Assembly: GCA_051453625.1 (NCBI GenBank)
Contig: JBOZIK010000001.1
Span: 244,906,394 to 244,970,393, forward strand
Source of the DNA: Welwitschia mirabilis
Lineage: Eukaryota; Gnetophyta; Gnetopsida; Welwitschiales
Direction of reading: 5' to 3'
DNA length: 64,000 nucleotides
The translations under genes and the position numbers were made by a program. The notes beneath the pieces were generated by a model that saw nothing but the letters and a program-made list of their open reading frames with translations, was not told the origin of the DNA and did no database searches. Shown here piece by piece: positions 11,236 through 25,625 of the stretch. The first letter of the stretch is position 1, and every line of letters begins with the position of its first letter.

Positions 11236-11961
11236 TAAAATGTTTTTTTGACAATTCTTCTAATCTTTATGTTTTCCTCCTTTTTTTCTTTTCATTTATT
11301 AGCCACCACTATAGTTTATAGTGGCTCTCATATTTCTTGCATTCACTATAGCATAATGAAATAGGACACATACCTATTTATTATCCAAAAAAAAAAGAAA
11401 AGAAAAGAAATGAAAATCACAAACAAACAATAATGTACAATATAATAATATAAATTTTAAAATCGATTACACTTTAATAATTTATCACTATATTCCTTGA
11501 AAAAAGAATTACAGTAATGATGATTACAAATAAAAATTTATAAGTCTCTTACATCATCAATTAGTNNNNNNNNNNNNNNNNNNNNNNNNNNNNNNNNNNN
11601 NNNNNNNNNNNNNNNNNNNNNNNNNNNNNNNNNNNNNNNNNNNNNNNNNNNNNNNNNNNNNNNNNTAAAATGTTTTTTTGACAATTCTTCTAATCTTTAT
11701 GTTTTCCTCCTTCTTTATAGTGGCTCCCATATTTCTTGCATTCACTCCATCATAATGAAGTAGGATACATACCTATTTATTACCAAAAAAAAAGAAAAAA
11801 AAAGAAAAGAAAATCACAAGCAAACAATGTACAAGATAATAATTTAAATTTTAAAATCGATGACAATTTAATAATTTATCACTGTATTCCTTGAAAAAAT
11901 CATTAGAGTAATGGTGATTCCAAATAAAAATTTGTAAGTCTCTTACATCATCAATTAGTTT
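11236..11961. repeat. 100-N gap with ~300-bp repeated flanks
   Basis: 11236-11565 and 11666-11961 are near-identical, including ttgacaattcttctaatc and catcatcaattagt. The second copy continues into the hAT DUF659 region. Likely an assembly duplication. Confidence 0.85.
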
Positions 11962-12669
11962 CTTAATACATTCAATCTTTCCAACATGATGAGGTATGTT
12001 GTTTAAAGAATGAACATAAGAAGGAGTCCAAAAATTGTTTTTATGCGCTATCTCAATTAATCTTCTAAAACATTTACAAACATGGGTAGAATCTATTATA
12101 ATTTAAACAATGTTTGAAGTGCCAAATTCAATCATTACTACTTGTAATCATTCAACTTAAAAATTAGCATCCTTAATATGGCTAAAATAGTTAATGGCTT
12201 TTGAAAAAAAGGGTTCAAGGTCATAGCTCATAATAATATTCATTAAAGATATTTGATGAATGTCAGTACGACCATCCATGATAGATTTTCTTTCAATATT
12301 GTTTTCTTCCTTCCAATGTCTTTATAAGCATTTTATAACTATCATCAAGAAGCGTAAGTCTAAGTTTTGTTTTAGTTGGAGGAATATAAGAGGTTCCTAA
12401 CACACATAACAAGAAAAATCATGTTAATGAAATATAGAAAAGTAATGTTATTACAATACTAAGACATAGTAAGTGTAATTTAAATTATTTAATTAAGATT
12501 TACCTACCTCAATAGCACTTCAAAATGCCTTTTTAAATGAAGGTAATAGAAAAAGTTTAAATAAAAGGCCACTAGTAGAAAACATTTAGACAAAGTTTAA
12601 ATGAAAGGCCAATAGCAAAAAATGTTTCTATAGTATCTCTGTCAGCTTGAAGTTGATTCTCGCATTTAA

Positions 12670-15600
12670 AATCAATTTTGAATTACTTAACAACAAGGTT
12701 TGTAGAATAAGCGTTTTGATCATAATTCCTTTTTTTAGTACTCTCTACACGGACATTCACTATAGTGTTTACTTTTAACTTTCTTGGCTACACATAATCA
12801 TATAATTTTTATTGAAAATTTATATATAGATAAGCATAAGCAATTATCCCTATTTTTGATTTATTTTTTAGACTCTAAAAAAATGGTTGTATATTCTTAG
12901 TCCACTAGGCCTAAATTCATCGTTATACATATGACATCTCAATTTCTTTTTTTCTCTTTTAACCTTGTCAAGATCTAATTAAGTAATGAATTATTTAAGA
13001 GGGGAATTTAGCCACAAAATTTTTCNNNNNNNNNNNNNNNNNNNNNNNNNNNNNNNNNNNNNNNNNNNNNNNNNNNNNNNNNNNNNNNNNNNNNNNNNNN
13101 NNNNNNNNNNNNNNNNNNNNNNNNNGAATTTAGCCACAAAATTTTCCTTTACACAGGGTTTTAAACTATTGATGGACTAATCTACTTCTTTTTCAACATT
13201 GATAGAACTACTTTCACTTTTAGTCATATTTCCAAACCTAAACATATGCAAAAAAATACCATCTAATATGTATTAATAAACACAAAAATAATATCATTTT
13301 TAAAGTTACAATCTCTACAATAAAATACAACATTCATGTTTCTCATTTTAAATGATATAATATCTATGAAAATAAAATACAATAGTAAATTTTCAAAATA
13401 TGTGAAGGATGCCATTGTTTTTTAGTACCACAAGAGACAGAGTCAAGTAATCTTATGATACTATATGTGTATTTACTTGTTATTGGTACATAAAGCATCA
13501 GTTGATAAACTCTATCATTAACTGTGTTTCCAATAGTTATGAAATAAGAATGCATTTTCAATGAATTGTGAACTTTTTGAAAACTTTATAATTAAACATT
13601 TTTCTAAGGCTTACTAAAAATTTAAGCAAAGGAATAACATTGTTGTTTTACCTTTCTAGTACAATGAATTCTAACCTAAAAAGAACTATGATAGAGTTAA
13701 GAAGTATATTATTAAATACTTAATAACGTCTATTAGATATTTGATGTCTATATAAATTCCCATCACATTTCTAGCATATTCTATAAGGACAAATCATATT
13801 CCCAACAACAACAAATATTTTTGAAATACATGAATAAAAATCTATGCAAAAGATAGTTGTGGTTCAACAACTGTTCAATTTACAAAAATTGCCTTTGCAA
13901 AGTTCAAATCAAGTGATGGAAAATCAAGGAGTGCATACATAAGTTACCTTATAGATACATTGTAAGCTTCTCCTCTTCAAAGAAACGTAGCAGTACATTG
14001 TTGAGAAAAATCAACATTAACAATAGTAAGAAAAAGGCCAATTTCAATGTTTTAAGAGACATAATAAGTAAACGTTAATGCTAGTATTAACTACACTTTA
14101 GTCAAAAATCTCACTAGTAAGGCATCATTTAGTTGCTGGCTTTAAAAGAAAGATCCATGAATCTGAGAGTATTAGACTAGGAGATGCTTCTATTTTATTA
14201 GAAAAGAGTGTTTAAGCTACAATTTTAAGGCCTCTAATTTAATAATAGATTCTTTAGATTTTTCTTCTTCTGAAACACTTACATAGATAAAGAAAAAGAA
14301 GAGCTATGAAAAATATTGAAAAAACAATTGGTACAATGTGTTTTTCACTCTGTGTATCTTTTCATAATATGCTTATACATGATAATGACATGGAGATGAT
14401 TAAGCATTAAGTTAGGTAAGTTTTCATAAGATTTAGACAGAGAACACTTCAAAGGCTTCCTATTTCAAAGTTATTCATTAAAAATATTAGTCTGTGTGAC
14501 AGTACCAATTACATGTTATGATGCCTTATCACTATGCACACACCAATCTTCATTGTGAAACAACAAACTTAGATATTGTACATTTTCATGGGAAGACTTC
14601 ATTATTAAAGCTTGACATTAAATGTTTCAAATTTATGCTTTGGTAATTCTACAATTTAATATTATTTTATGGCTTGCATTCAGTTCAATGAATTTTAAAA
14701 ATGTAATATGAGATGGGCTTGATTACAATCAGAGAATATTTGAGGCCTGTCATGTCAAAATCATGGACTTGTTAAGTTAGTATCTTCTTAAGAGATTTTC
14801 ATCACTAGCTTCAAGGCATTGTATGTGTGACATGCAAGGATTTTATAGACTTTTTAAAGGTATCTCTTTGAGTAGGAAAAATACCCTACTTATCTCATTT
14901 TTACCTCTATATTTTAGCTTTGTATTCGGCATTTCAATTTCAAAGAAGTTACAAGATAGCTAGACTAGAATTAAAATTATAAACTTTATAATTAATTGCA
15001 CTCAAGACAGGAGGATTCTTTAGCCCAAGCAGATTCCCAGTGAATGAAACAGAGTTAATTTTGTAGTTGTTAATTTCTCTATTTTATTAGGATATTTGGT
15101 TCATCTACTTCTCAAGATAATTGATGTATTTTCTATCTTATTTAATTTGAGAAACATAAAAACATCAAAAAGAGAGGGTTTTAATATAGTGAAAGAAATC
15201 CTTAAAAGAGATTTTGAAGCAAACCACAATAGGAAAGTTAAAATAAAGAGAAAATTAGAGAAATGACAGGAATTCAGGTTTGATTCAAAGAACATGTTGC
15301 AAAATGATCAAGCAAGAAGTGAAAGAACAGTTGTGAAGTATATCAAACCATTAGTGATTCTTTATTTCATCTAATAGTTGAAGTACATAGGAAAAGAGCT
15401 ATCTTGGGTAGTGGATTATAGGAGAAAGAACATTAGTGAATGTTCTATTTTATCATTTGCATTACCAAGATTTTGAAAGAAAAGCACTCATTAGATAAGC
15501 AATGAGCTTGGAAGTTAAGTAATCTTTGAATACTATTGTTGTTTTTTATATGAATCACAATGCTCAAAATTATATGTAGACATCTAAAGGGCATATACAT

Positions 15601-16130
15601 TTAGTCTTATGTTCTTCATGTTATCAAGTTTTAGAAATTATAAGTATTGAACAATGATGAAGTCTTGCAAATTCTGTTTTTTAAGAAATTATTGTTGCCT
15701 TACCCTTTATAAATTTTAGTTTTTGGATTTTTTCTTAAGACAAAGCAATCTTAGGGATTTTTCAAGAATATTTATTTAGTTCCGATGTTGTTTGGAATGA
15801 TCATACCATTTATGAACTTGAGATTCAGATTTTTTTTAAAACTTTTTAAAATTTTTAAAAGAATGATCTTGTATTTTTTTTGGGTCTAAAACAATTAAAT
15901 GCATGTAAGGATATTGACTAAGTAACATATGTTAAAGTGTATGTTTTATGTAATGCACCTTTTGTTTTTATGAGTTAAGGGTTTGTACAAGTTTCTAGTT
16001 TGATTTGTAATTGACCCTTGTGGGAATTGGACTTGTTCTATGGATAAGGTCAACATTACAAACTTTAAAATAGATTAGTATTATTATTCAAAATTTTTTT
16101 GATTAGTAAAAATGAATAAATAGAATATCT
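12670..16130. other. AT-rich spacer
   Basis: 3.4 kb in which I recognise nothing, apart from a 100-N gap at 13026-13125 whose flanks repeat about 20 bases (gaatttagccacaaaatttt). Short open frames at 13364-13561 and 15101-15295 on the minus strand have no recognisable similarity. The first few hundred bases may hold the unrecognisable N-terminus of the hAT relic. Confidence 0.4.
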
Positions 16131-16139
16131 ACTTAGTTT

Positions 16140-16260
16140 TCTAGAATAAAATTGTGAGGCTTAAGCATGTAGGTGGTTTGGAGATTAAGCAATTAGAAGA
16201 TATTATATTAATAAACCACATCAAACTTTGGAAGAAACTTGTTTACTCAAAGAAATCATG
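16140..16260 (+). pseudogene. Possible LINE ORF2 C-terminal scrap
   Basis: The plus strand reads HVGGLEIKQLEDIILINHIK followed by LWKKLVYSKKS. This fits the GGLGI..L...N.ALL.KW segment that follows the reverse transcriptase in plant LINEs. It is short and no flanking RT block is visible, so chance similarity remains possible. Confidence 0.35.
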
Positions 16261-16269
16261 AGTCAAGCT

Positions 16270-18680
16270 TTATTAACATTTGTGTTGAATCTTAATAATT
16301 AAATCATTCTTCTTCCAAGAGGGCTTTATGAGAAGCTAAAAGCCAGAGCACACGTATACTAAACTTTAACAATTAAATCATTCTATTCTATTGAATGCAA
16401 AGATAATTATCAAAATTCACTCTTTAATTAACCATAGGCATGAACATCATCTCATTGGAAAGATCATGCAACCTATGATTCAAAGGTGAATGATTTTCCT
16501 TTGATACATGTTTAAAAGTATAACTAGATTAGTTTCTTTGATGAGGCTTATACATATGAAGAACTAAATTTTAAATAACCTTTTAAAGTTTTAAATTAAG
16601 AAAAAAAGTTAAGGAAGGGAATAAGAATTTTTAGGTAGAGCATGATTTTATTATTAGAAAAATAGATTGCCAAGAGTAGATCATTTCTTTAATGGTAGTG
16701 TTGGGGGTCTTAGTTATCGGGATTCATAAGGGATATGTTACAATTACTTTCTTATGAGTGGAATAGTAGCCAACAACCAATTTGGTAAAATGTTTTTTCA
16801 TTCTTCTATGAAATAACAAATGAGACATGAAAATTTATCGTACTAGGAAAAATATTTTTGGTCTTAAAAATAAACCAATGATTTATGTAATTGTGAGTGG
16901 AAGAGGTCTTTGAATATTAGTTTATTGCTAAATGTTCATAGGTCATGGGTTCACATACCACCATAACACTTGGGATCTATGTTCAAAAATAGATTCAAAT
17001 TTGTATTAATTAGGAATTTACTTGTAAAGTATTCTTAGAACTCAAGCTCATATTTCCAACATATTAGTGAAATGTAGGAAAAGAAAGATTCTTTCTTCTT
17101 ACTAAATGATAGACATCAAGGTTTTCTACACTTTGCAATCTATTTTCACTTTCCAATCCACCTTGGCTATATGACTATTGTAGTGCTTGGCATATGTGTG
17201 TGTGATATTGTTTACCTAATAGAATTGGCCTTACTGTATGAGGGTCAGATCACATTTAAAAACAAGCTACTAGCCACTCCAACCTAATAAAGAATTATAT
17301 ATGGTGTGATGTGGTGAGATAGATTGTTGTCATGCCGTAAATCATGACCATGGAAGTACCACTAGTATGACACATATATGTACAGGGTACTATTAAGGTG
17401 TAAAGTATGACAATCTTNNNNNNNNNNNNNNNNNNNNNNNNNNNNNNNNNNNNNNNNNNNNNNNNNNNNNNNNNNNNNNNNNNNNNNNNNNNNNNNNNNN
17501 NNNNNNNNNNNNNNNNNCCTGATAGAATTGACCTTACTGTATGAGGGTCAAATCACATTTGAAAACAAGCTACTAGCCACTCCAACCTAACAAAGAATTA
17601 TATATGGTATGATGTGGTGAGATAGATTGTTGTCATGCCATAAATCATGACCATGAAAGTACCACTAGTATGACACGTATATGTATAGGGTACTATTAAG
17701 ATCAAAGTATGACAATCTTTGACAAAATTAGAAGCTGGAAACCCATATTCCACCTACTATATGGATATGATATGGTATTGTGTGACATGCGTGGTACTAT
17801 AGTGTATGCATAGTATTATTGCAAGCATTATCATAAATCAGTCAATGTTGAAACAATTAATGTTGGAGGAGGATCAACTCACTTGATTATGATACAAAAC
17901 CAATCTGTGACATGCTTCATCAATAATCCAAAAACTANNNNNNNNNNNNNNNNNNNNNNNNNNNNNNNNNNNNNNNNNNNNNNNNNNNNNNNNNNNNNNN
18001 NNNNNNNNNNNNNNNNNNNNNNNNNNNNNNNNNNNNNCTATATGGATATGGTATGGTATTATATGGCATGCATGGGACTACAGTGTATGCGTAGTATTAT
18101 TGCAAGCATGATGATAAATCAGTCAGTGTTGGAACAATTAATGGTGGAGGAGGATCAATTCACTTGATTATGATACAAAACTAATCTGTGACATGCTTCA
18201 TCAATAATCTAAAAGCTAGTGATTAATTTTTTTTATCTAACCTAATACTATATCTAGGATTTTCTAATGTTTATATGTAATTGGATAATGAGACTATTAA
18301 AAGTTTAAAAGCTCCTAGATAATTTAGCCTCCTAATTTATTCAAGTATCTGTATTTACTATCTATAAATGTTAAATGGCAAAAACGTCATGTGTTGAATG
18401 TAATTAAGAAGTATGAAAATGAAAAATAAAAATGACACAAGTGTGCTAATATGAAACTATAATTAGTGCATGAAATTTAGAAAAAATTTAAATGTATGCC
18501 ATGAAAGATAATGATTTTCTTACCTAATAGGCTATAAATAGTGCAAAGGTTTTAGTAAGAAGACTCAAAGATTATATGAAAATAATTTAAATTAGTTTCA
18601 AGTATACTGGATGTGATCGTAGATGAAAAATCGACAAAATAACTAAGGAATTTTTTTTTTGATTTGTCTTTTAATTTGTT
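16270..18680. other. AT-rich spacer with two gap-flank repeats
   Basis: Nothing coding is recognised. 17216-17417 repeats as 17518-17719 across a 100-N gap, and about 17755-17937 repeats as 18038-18220 across another, so most of this kilobase is written twice. A B-box-like ggtcatgggttcacatacc at 16947 hints at a decayed SINE but is too weak to call. Confidence 0.45.
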
Positions 18681-18689
18681 ACTATGCAT

Positions 18690-18920
18690 GGGATGTAATA
18701 ATGGATGTCAATTGATACAAACAAAGTGGTTCTGGTGATGGATGAATGCCCTAAAGAAAGTATAGAAAATGGTATAAAGGAAATTCTAGAGACATACTAA
18801 GTACTTCATCTAGTAAGTAGTCTTTATCCTCTGCAGGAAGATGCTCATTATCTACAATTGGAGGGCACTTCACTTTGCACTTATGATAAGGGGAAAAAAC
18901 AGGATGGAGATGAGTATAGG
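18690..18920 (+). other. Short coding-like fragment, unrecognised
   Basis: The plus strand reads KVVLVMDECPKESIENGIKE, ILETY, a stop, then LHLVSSLYPLQ and EDAHYLQLEGTSLCTYDKGK. A splice-acceptor-like tctgcag precedes EDAHYL. The amino-acid composition is more protein-like than its surroundings, but I cannot assign a family. It may be an exon pair of a dead gene or chance. Confidence 0.25.
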
Positions 18921-21645
18921 TAGCACATGTTTTTTCCCTAAGAATAAAGGATTCCTAAGCTCAAAATATTAACAATAAAAAATATTAATGCAATGATATA
19001 CTTTTAACACCATGAATTATCTTTTTTATTTAGTAATCTCCAACAAGTCATAAGGTTTAATCAAGAACAGGAAGAACTTACATAAAGAAAATTTTAGTCA
19101 ATTACCTATACTCTAAATTTATCCTCTCAATTAAAAACATAACAAAGATAGATATCTCAAGTAAAGTTTGAAAATATCAAGATTTGTAATGAAAAAATAC
19201 ATTTCAAATAAATAAATACTTCAAAGATTTAAGCAAGAACAAAAAAACAAAAGGATAATAATAAGTACTACTGTTAGTAGTAGGAACCACTCCAGCAATA
19301 GAAAATTCCTCCAAAGACTTTAATGTTTTAACTAAGTTTTAGTTCACTTTTAATTTCTCTGATAAGCACCGTTGTAAAATGTTGAAATCTCATTTGATCA
19401 TGCAAAAGCACTAAAAATGCCATCTATATCTATGCCATGAATTAACACATTCATTCACTTAATTCACTTCAAATATTTAAAGACAAAAACATTTTTTGAA
19501 TCACTTCATTCTACAAAATAGATAAAACAAAGTATTTATACCACACATGATATGATTTCACTAAAATACCTGATGAACCATGAAGTCCATTATTTTTGTA
19601 CCAAATGAAATCCTACTCCTCATTTATACATTGAATGAAAGTCTACTCTAATTTCATAAAATGAAAATGAGGAGAGAGAGGAGAAAAAAAGAAAAGGCTA
19701 GGATCTAGCTATGAGATATAAGCAGAGGCACATGTAATGGGGTCATTGGACAATGAATATACTCTGTGACTCTGCAAGCCAAGAAGCTGAATAGTGCATA
19801 TATCCATTGCACGTTTACTATGCTTTTGACTTCATCATACTTCTGAGATGTACTATTAGTAAAACTTTATCTAAAAGCATAATTCCATGATGTACTAATT
19901 TTTATTAAATAGGTCTTATAAGAAGATGATGTGAATGAGGCAATAATTGTTAAAGAATAACTTTCTTCTTAAGTTTAAAAAATTCATCCAGAAGAGTAAA
20001 ACATCATTTAATAATTTCATAGTCATAAGAAACAAACTTTTTGCAAATATTAAAAAACCAAAAAATTAATTTAATGGCTTACAAAAATGAGATTGTGAAT
20101 AAAGAAATACTTATCTCTTACTACTTCTAGGATTTTTTAAATGTTAGTTATTAGTTTTTGATTTATTAAAAGATTATAGATTAGAAATTTCAAAACCTTC
20201 TATAATTAGAGCTAAAGGAGATGATCCAAGAATTTAAAGTAATTTGAACTCATTAATTTTTCTCCTTTCATTTATGTTTGAAGGGAAATTAACTAGCTTA
20301 TATCTTACTTAATAAATGAATTTTAGGATAGTGCCTTTCCAAAAAGTATGAGTTAAAGAATTTCAACAAGTTATAAAATTCACTATACAGAGAGTCCTAT
20401 TGCAAGAGGCAACTCTTTGTCATAATAAGAGAGCCCTGGAAAGCCAAATAAGATGAATAAAAACCCACCTTTTGCTAAGCCCAACTCTTTTATATAAGAC
20501 AAAAGAGAAGTTTTTGAAATCACATTAATCAAAGGTGGTTAATGTTCCACAACTTATTTTCATTTTTGCCATTAGTTAAGGGGAGTTTAGGGAAAAGTGT
20601 CTTTGGCATTAAATAGAGTGATGTACATAATAGATTATTGGAAATTCCTTCAATTTCCATCTTAATTGATTCCATGAGTGGATTTTTTAAATCAATGTTA
20701 ACATGTACTCTATAAAATTATTTTGCTTAGAAATCGACTTAGCTTTCATGTAATAACTATATCCAGAAAAATGTACTTTTCAATATACTAGTTCATTTAG
20801 AAATGAGACCAAAGATTTAACCTACCTATAAGAAGCGATTAGGGTATGACTTGAATCAAATGAAAGTTGTATTTAAGGCTTTGGATAAAGATACATTTAA
20901 TTATATAAGCAGTTCTTTATCGTAAATATCTATTTCTAAAACTTAAAGACTGAATATATGTGTTTTATAATGTAAACTTGTCTTAGAATCCAAAATAGCT
21001 TTAAGACAAGAAGAAAAAATCTCATGTTGTGAATGTCACTATTCACTAGCTTATACACATGCTATNNNNNNNNNNNNNNNNNNNNNNNNNNNNNNNNNNN
21101 NNNNNNNNNNNNNNNNNNNNNNNNNNNNNNNNNNNNNNNNNNNNNNNNNNNNNNNNNNNNNNNNNNNNNNNNNNNNNNNNNNNNNNNNNNNNNNNNNNNN
21201 NNNNNNNNNNNNNNNNNNNNNNNNNNNNNNNNNNNNNNNNNNNNNNNNNNNNNNNNNNNNNNNNNNNNNNNNNNNNNNNNNNNNNNNNNNNNNNNNNNNN
21301 NNNNNNNNNNNNNNNNNNNNNNNNNNNNNNNNNNNNNNNNNNNNNNNNATGACAGTTGTATTTAAGGCTTTGGATAAAGATACATTTAATTATATAAGTA
21401 GTTCTTTATCGTAAATATCTATTTCTGAAACTTAAAGACTGAATATATGTGTTTTATAATGTAAACTTGTATTAGAATCCTAAATAGCTTTAAGACAAGA
21501 AGAAAAAATCTCTTGTTGTGAATGTCATTATTCACTAGCTTATACACATGCTATGGGGGGTCTTTTTATCAACTCTATATTTTTCTAGGTCTGAGGAAGT
21601 AATTCTTTTTAAATAATTGAAATTATTAATTTAAGAGTGGAGGTA
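18920..21645. other. AT-rich spacer with 283-N gap
   Basis: No coding similarity recognised. 20868-21065 is repeated as 21349-21553 on the other side of the 283-N gap, with few differences. Confidence 0.45.
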
Positions 21646-23070
21646 TGTTTAGATGAAAAAGTTTACATGTCAACCAAGTATATTTGATTAATTTAGCTTA
21701 GATAAAGATAGTAAACTAATCATTTTTATCATTAAATTATGTCTTCTATCATTTTTTTTGAAATTATGAACTTTTCTATAATAATTTCAAATTAATTATT
21801 GCCTTCTAAAAGACATGTTGCAAAATGAAGNNNNNNNNNNNNTTTTGGAGTAGCATTGATCCAAAGCTACATTCTAAGATTTTTATGGCAAATGCATCAC
21901 ATTCCACTTATGGGCTTAGTCAATAGAAGTAATTATCAACTTTAATGATACATTGTGAAGGTGTAAAGTGATATGTGGTAGTAAGATGTAGCAATAATGA
22001 GTATAATAACATGAAAAACACATGACAATAGCATCTAGTGGCAATAGCATCATCATTCAAAGGCCATCTTATCACCACTTTTCATAAGAAAATAAAGAAT
22101 TCTTCTTAAAGATATATGATAAAATTTGTAACCTCCTCCAATGTAACTGTCTAAGAGCGTAACCCTCCTAATTGTAACCGCCACCAACTACTATAAGCTA
22201 AATGTTTCTACTTATTTACTCATCTAAAAGAGCCTTAAGCCCCTAATTGTAAAGGATTTTTAGTGGATGGATGTAGTGGGAATACTTGGAGCATCAGGTC
22301 AACATGGTTCTTTAAGAAACTTCCATGAGAGTGGGCTTGTTCTAAGGCTAGTTCAAGGAGTCCATATCATCTTCATCTCCATCTTTCAATGCAATGTATT
22401 TTCTTGATTTAATTCAAGGACAGTTGTTCATTTTTTGATTTCTAGTGCATCTAATTGCTACTTTTAATGCTTATATGAAACTACTTCTTATTTTAATATA
22501 AAATGTAGTTATTCACTGTTTGATTTTTAATGCAAATAAATTGTACTTTTAATCATTGGGTGAAACTACATTATCAAGATCTTTTGATATAGAGTGAATT
22601 CTCTAAAGTTAAAGTATTGGTTATAGTAACTATCATATTATAGATATTAAGTATAATTATCTTTACTTTCTATGTTTATAGAGGGCTATGAAGAATCAAA
22701 GTGACTGATAAAGCCACCAATACTTATATGGTGAATGAGATCATGTTATCATGTTTGAGTTATCATAATTTGATAATTTGATATTATGTTTTAGCTATCA
22801 TAGGATATCATTGAAGTGAAGGTATGCTATTAGACAAGTCAAGCTAGATCTTTAAAACTTGTTCATTTTCTTATGTAACCAATTAAAGTTCAATAAAAAT
22901 ATCAACTCTTGGATTTCCCTTTTAATTTGATTTCATTGTAGGATTGCTAAGCTTATATTGCTAAGCTTATGTTACTTCTATTAAGTTTACCCCAACTATC
23001 CTCATGGAAGAATGATACTAGGTACTTACCTGGTTTATTTTATTGATATTTGCCATTATTATAATAAACA
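21646..23070 (+). repeat. LTR-like repeat, copy 1
   Basis: This ~1.4-kb block is homologous along its whole length to 49517-51127. It starts TGTTTAGATG right after a purine-rich aagagtggaggta, as an LTR follows a polypurine tract. It contains a TATA-like position (catctaaaag near 22221, where copy 2 has catctataaaagg) and shared landmarks: ttctaaaagacatgttgcaaaatga, gggaatacttggag, ctccatctttcaatg and ctattaagtttacccc. It ends near ataataaaca. A 12-N gap is at 21831-21842. No gag-pol is recognised on either side, so it is a solo or truncated LTR of an unidentified element. The ends are approximate. Confidence 0.65.
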
Positions 23071-25576
23071 AATGAATTATGGCATTGTTATCAAGGGTTT
23101 AGTATCTTTTTCAAAGAAGCATAATTTTTTTCCTTGCAATTTTTAGTTTAGTTTTTTAGTTTTCTACTAATTGGTGTTGGTTCTCTCGAGTGATACTCAA
23201 ACTAATCCTTTTTTTTGAATGTTAATTTCAGTTTTTTTTCTTGTATGTAGTGGATACTAATCTATTTTTAGTGATATTTGAATTGGTCTAGTTTATGATT
23301 TTTTGAAGTCTTTTTGCTTTTACCTAAAAGAACATTTTCATATTAGATATTTTGAGTTACAAGTCTAATGAATTTTTTATAGGTTATAACTAAGACNNNN
23401 NNNNNNNNNNNNNNNNNNNNNNNNNNNNNNNNNNNNNNNNNNNNNNNNNNNNNNNNNNNNNNNNNNNNNNNNNNNNNNNNNNNNNNNNNNNNNNNNTTTG
23501 TAGATTGTAACTAAGACAAACTAGGAAAAAACTAAATTAGAACTCAATTTTTTATTTTTTCTTTTTGTTTTCTATAAATTTTATTCTAGTAATTAGTTTT
23601 TATTTCTATTTTATTCCTATATTTTTTGATAAAATTTGTAAAACAAAAAAATATGTAGGGTTTATTTTCCTTAGGTTTTATTCTAATTTTTCTATTATTT
23701 TTATTTTTTGTTGAGATTTCCTATAACCTTATAATCTTAAATGTTTTGCACAAATTCTACAAATTCCTATCTTTTTCCTTATATTGTAATTGTTAAATAA
23801 ACTAATGCAATAACTTTTCTTGAGTGGCACCACTGACTTTTTTATGTAAAAACCTTTTAAAATTTAAGATAACCCTCTATGATCCATTAGAAAACCATCT
23901 TTCATTTGGGCGTAATCTAAAATCTATCTAAAACCTATATGTGTTTGATCTTATATGGACCCAAACACTAATAGCAATGAAGAATAGAGAATGCCATCTA
24001 GAAACCAACTTCAAGATGATACCCAAGGAGAACAAGCTTTCACTTTCCAATAATTAAATCGAAGCTTCCAATTTGGCTTTTAATGCCTCTTCTATAATAG
24101 CAATATACCCTAGTCAAATCAAGAATTGTTAGATGACTTGCAAGCCTACTACCTTAGTCAGTAAGTAGCATAAAACATTGACTAGAATACATTACAAAAC
24201 TAATCCAATAACTCCCCTAAGCAAATCATTTTAATAGTTGGATGTCCCTTCATGTATAATCTAAATGCCAATAGAAAATAGACTAGATTTTAAGCCTTTT
24301 ACCATTCTGTTATTACTCCATTTTCATGGATTAGAATCAAAAGACTTCTATGTATACCTTAATGAATTTGAATGTGTGCTATCTATCCTGGCTCCATACT
24401 CCAACACCTATGATACTATTAGTGTCATATCTCATATTTTGTAAATTTTATTTACTTGAACATTAAGTATATTAAGCTCTTAGTTAATGATTAATTATCC
24501 TTATTTAAGTTCTTTATCAAATAATATGTTATTTTAAAATTAACCTTAGTATATAATCTTGATAATTTACCATGAAAGTGATAAAAATTAAGTTAAAAGG
24601 TTTATGAGAAAATCTATCCAAATATTTAAAATTACATAATTCCATTATGTGAGGAATTAAAATCAAATAATAAAAATAACAAATTAGCCTTTTCAAGAGG
24701 ACATAATAATATATTTTGCATCTTATTTACNNNNNNNNNNCCTTTTAAAATAAGATGTCATTTTAAAATTAACCTTAGTTTATAATCTTTATAATTTATC
24801 ATGAAAGTGGTAAAAATCATGTTAAAAGGTTTTATGAGAAAAATCTATTAAAACATTTAAAATTACATAATTCCATTATGTAAGGAATTAAAATCACATA
24901 ATAAAACTAATAAATCAGAAGTTTCAAGAGGACATAATAATATATTTACATCTTGTTTGCTCATTTATATTCTTGGTAAATGTGATATGTGTACTATATT
25001 ATGAATAAATATTTTCTTTCTCACGTAATATGATCGATATATTTTATGTATTTTGAAATAAATGAGAATTTGAACAAGTACATGCACTTTTACCTAGAAC
25101 AAAGCATGATAAATGAGTATATTTACTCTATCATGACTTTTATGTTCTTCAGATGTGTAAGGACACTTTATTTATAACATACTAATTGCTTTGTTCATTG
25201 GAATTGAAGAGTTTATCTTATTGTGCCATATGCCAATTTTGAGATTTATGCATTTATTCATTTGATGCATGTCTTTGAATAAATTAGACTTACTTATAAG
25301 GTTATGAAGGATTAAAAAGAGCTAGCATGAGGAAATGATGCATGTAATTAAACTTAATAATTAAAGAAAGAAGATTACTCATCCTAGTTAGGTGTATAAG
25401 TCATAAATATGATCTATTTGTGTACTATAATGTCACTTAATACTCATTCCACTTATCAATGCTAAATCATGTGATTTTGTGATCTTCAATTATATGCCTT
25501 TATTTGTCTATATATGGCGATTTTTCCTCTCTTATGAAGGAAATACCTTTTTTTAATTTCTTACAAGTGCATTTCA

Positions 25577-25625
<49 letters not shown>

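Larger units (their letters stand above)
9616..12665 (-). pseudogene. hAT-superfamily transposase (DUF659 type), pseudogene
   Basis: hAT transposases cut and paste their own DNA and end in a dimerisation domain. In minus-strand order: ETFFAIGLSFKLC near 12630 (family: ARFFY..GIPFN); TKTKLRLTLLDDS near 12360; SIMDG and NIIMSYDLEPFFSKAINYF near 12220-12280; EFGTSNIV, a stop where Gln is expected, and IIIDS (family NVVQVVTDNA, carrying a catalytic Asp) near 12100; FWTPSYVHSLNNI near 12020 (family FWTPCAAHCLD); GKIECIKKLIDDVRDLQIF near 11950; MVEMKNRVIEF near 11010; NRWNIVNTPLKLAAYVLN near 10410 (family RW...LH.AAY.LNP); and SFIHNIKKINLNLNRAEKLV near 9940, the C-terminal dimerisation block. Many stops, frameshifts and two gaps (10545-10938, 11566-11665) make it nonfunctional. 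Terminal inverted repeats and the N-terminal BED finger were not found. Confidence 0.88.

Noticed and set aside
17200-18220. Apparent tandem duplications around two gaps
   Set aside because: They stop exactly at N runs and follow the window-wide gap-flank pattern, so I treat them as assembly duplicates, not as biology.
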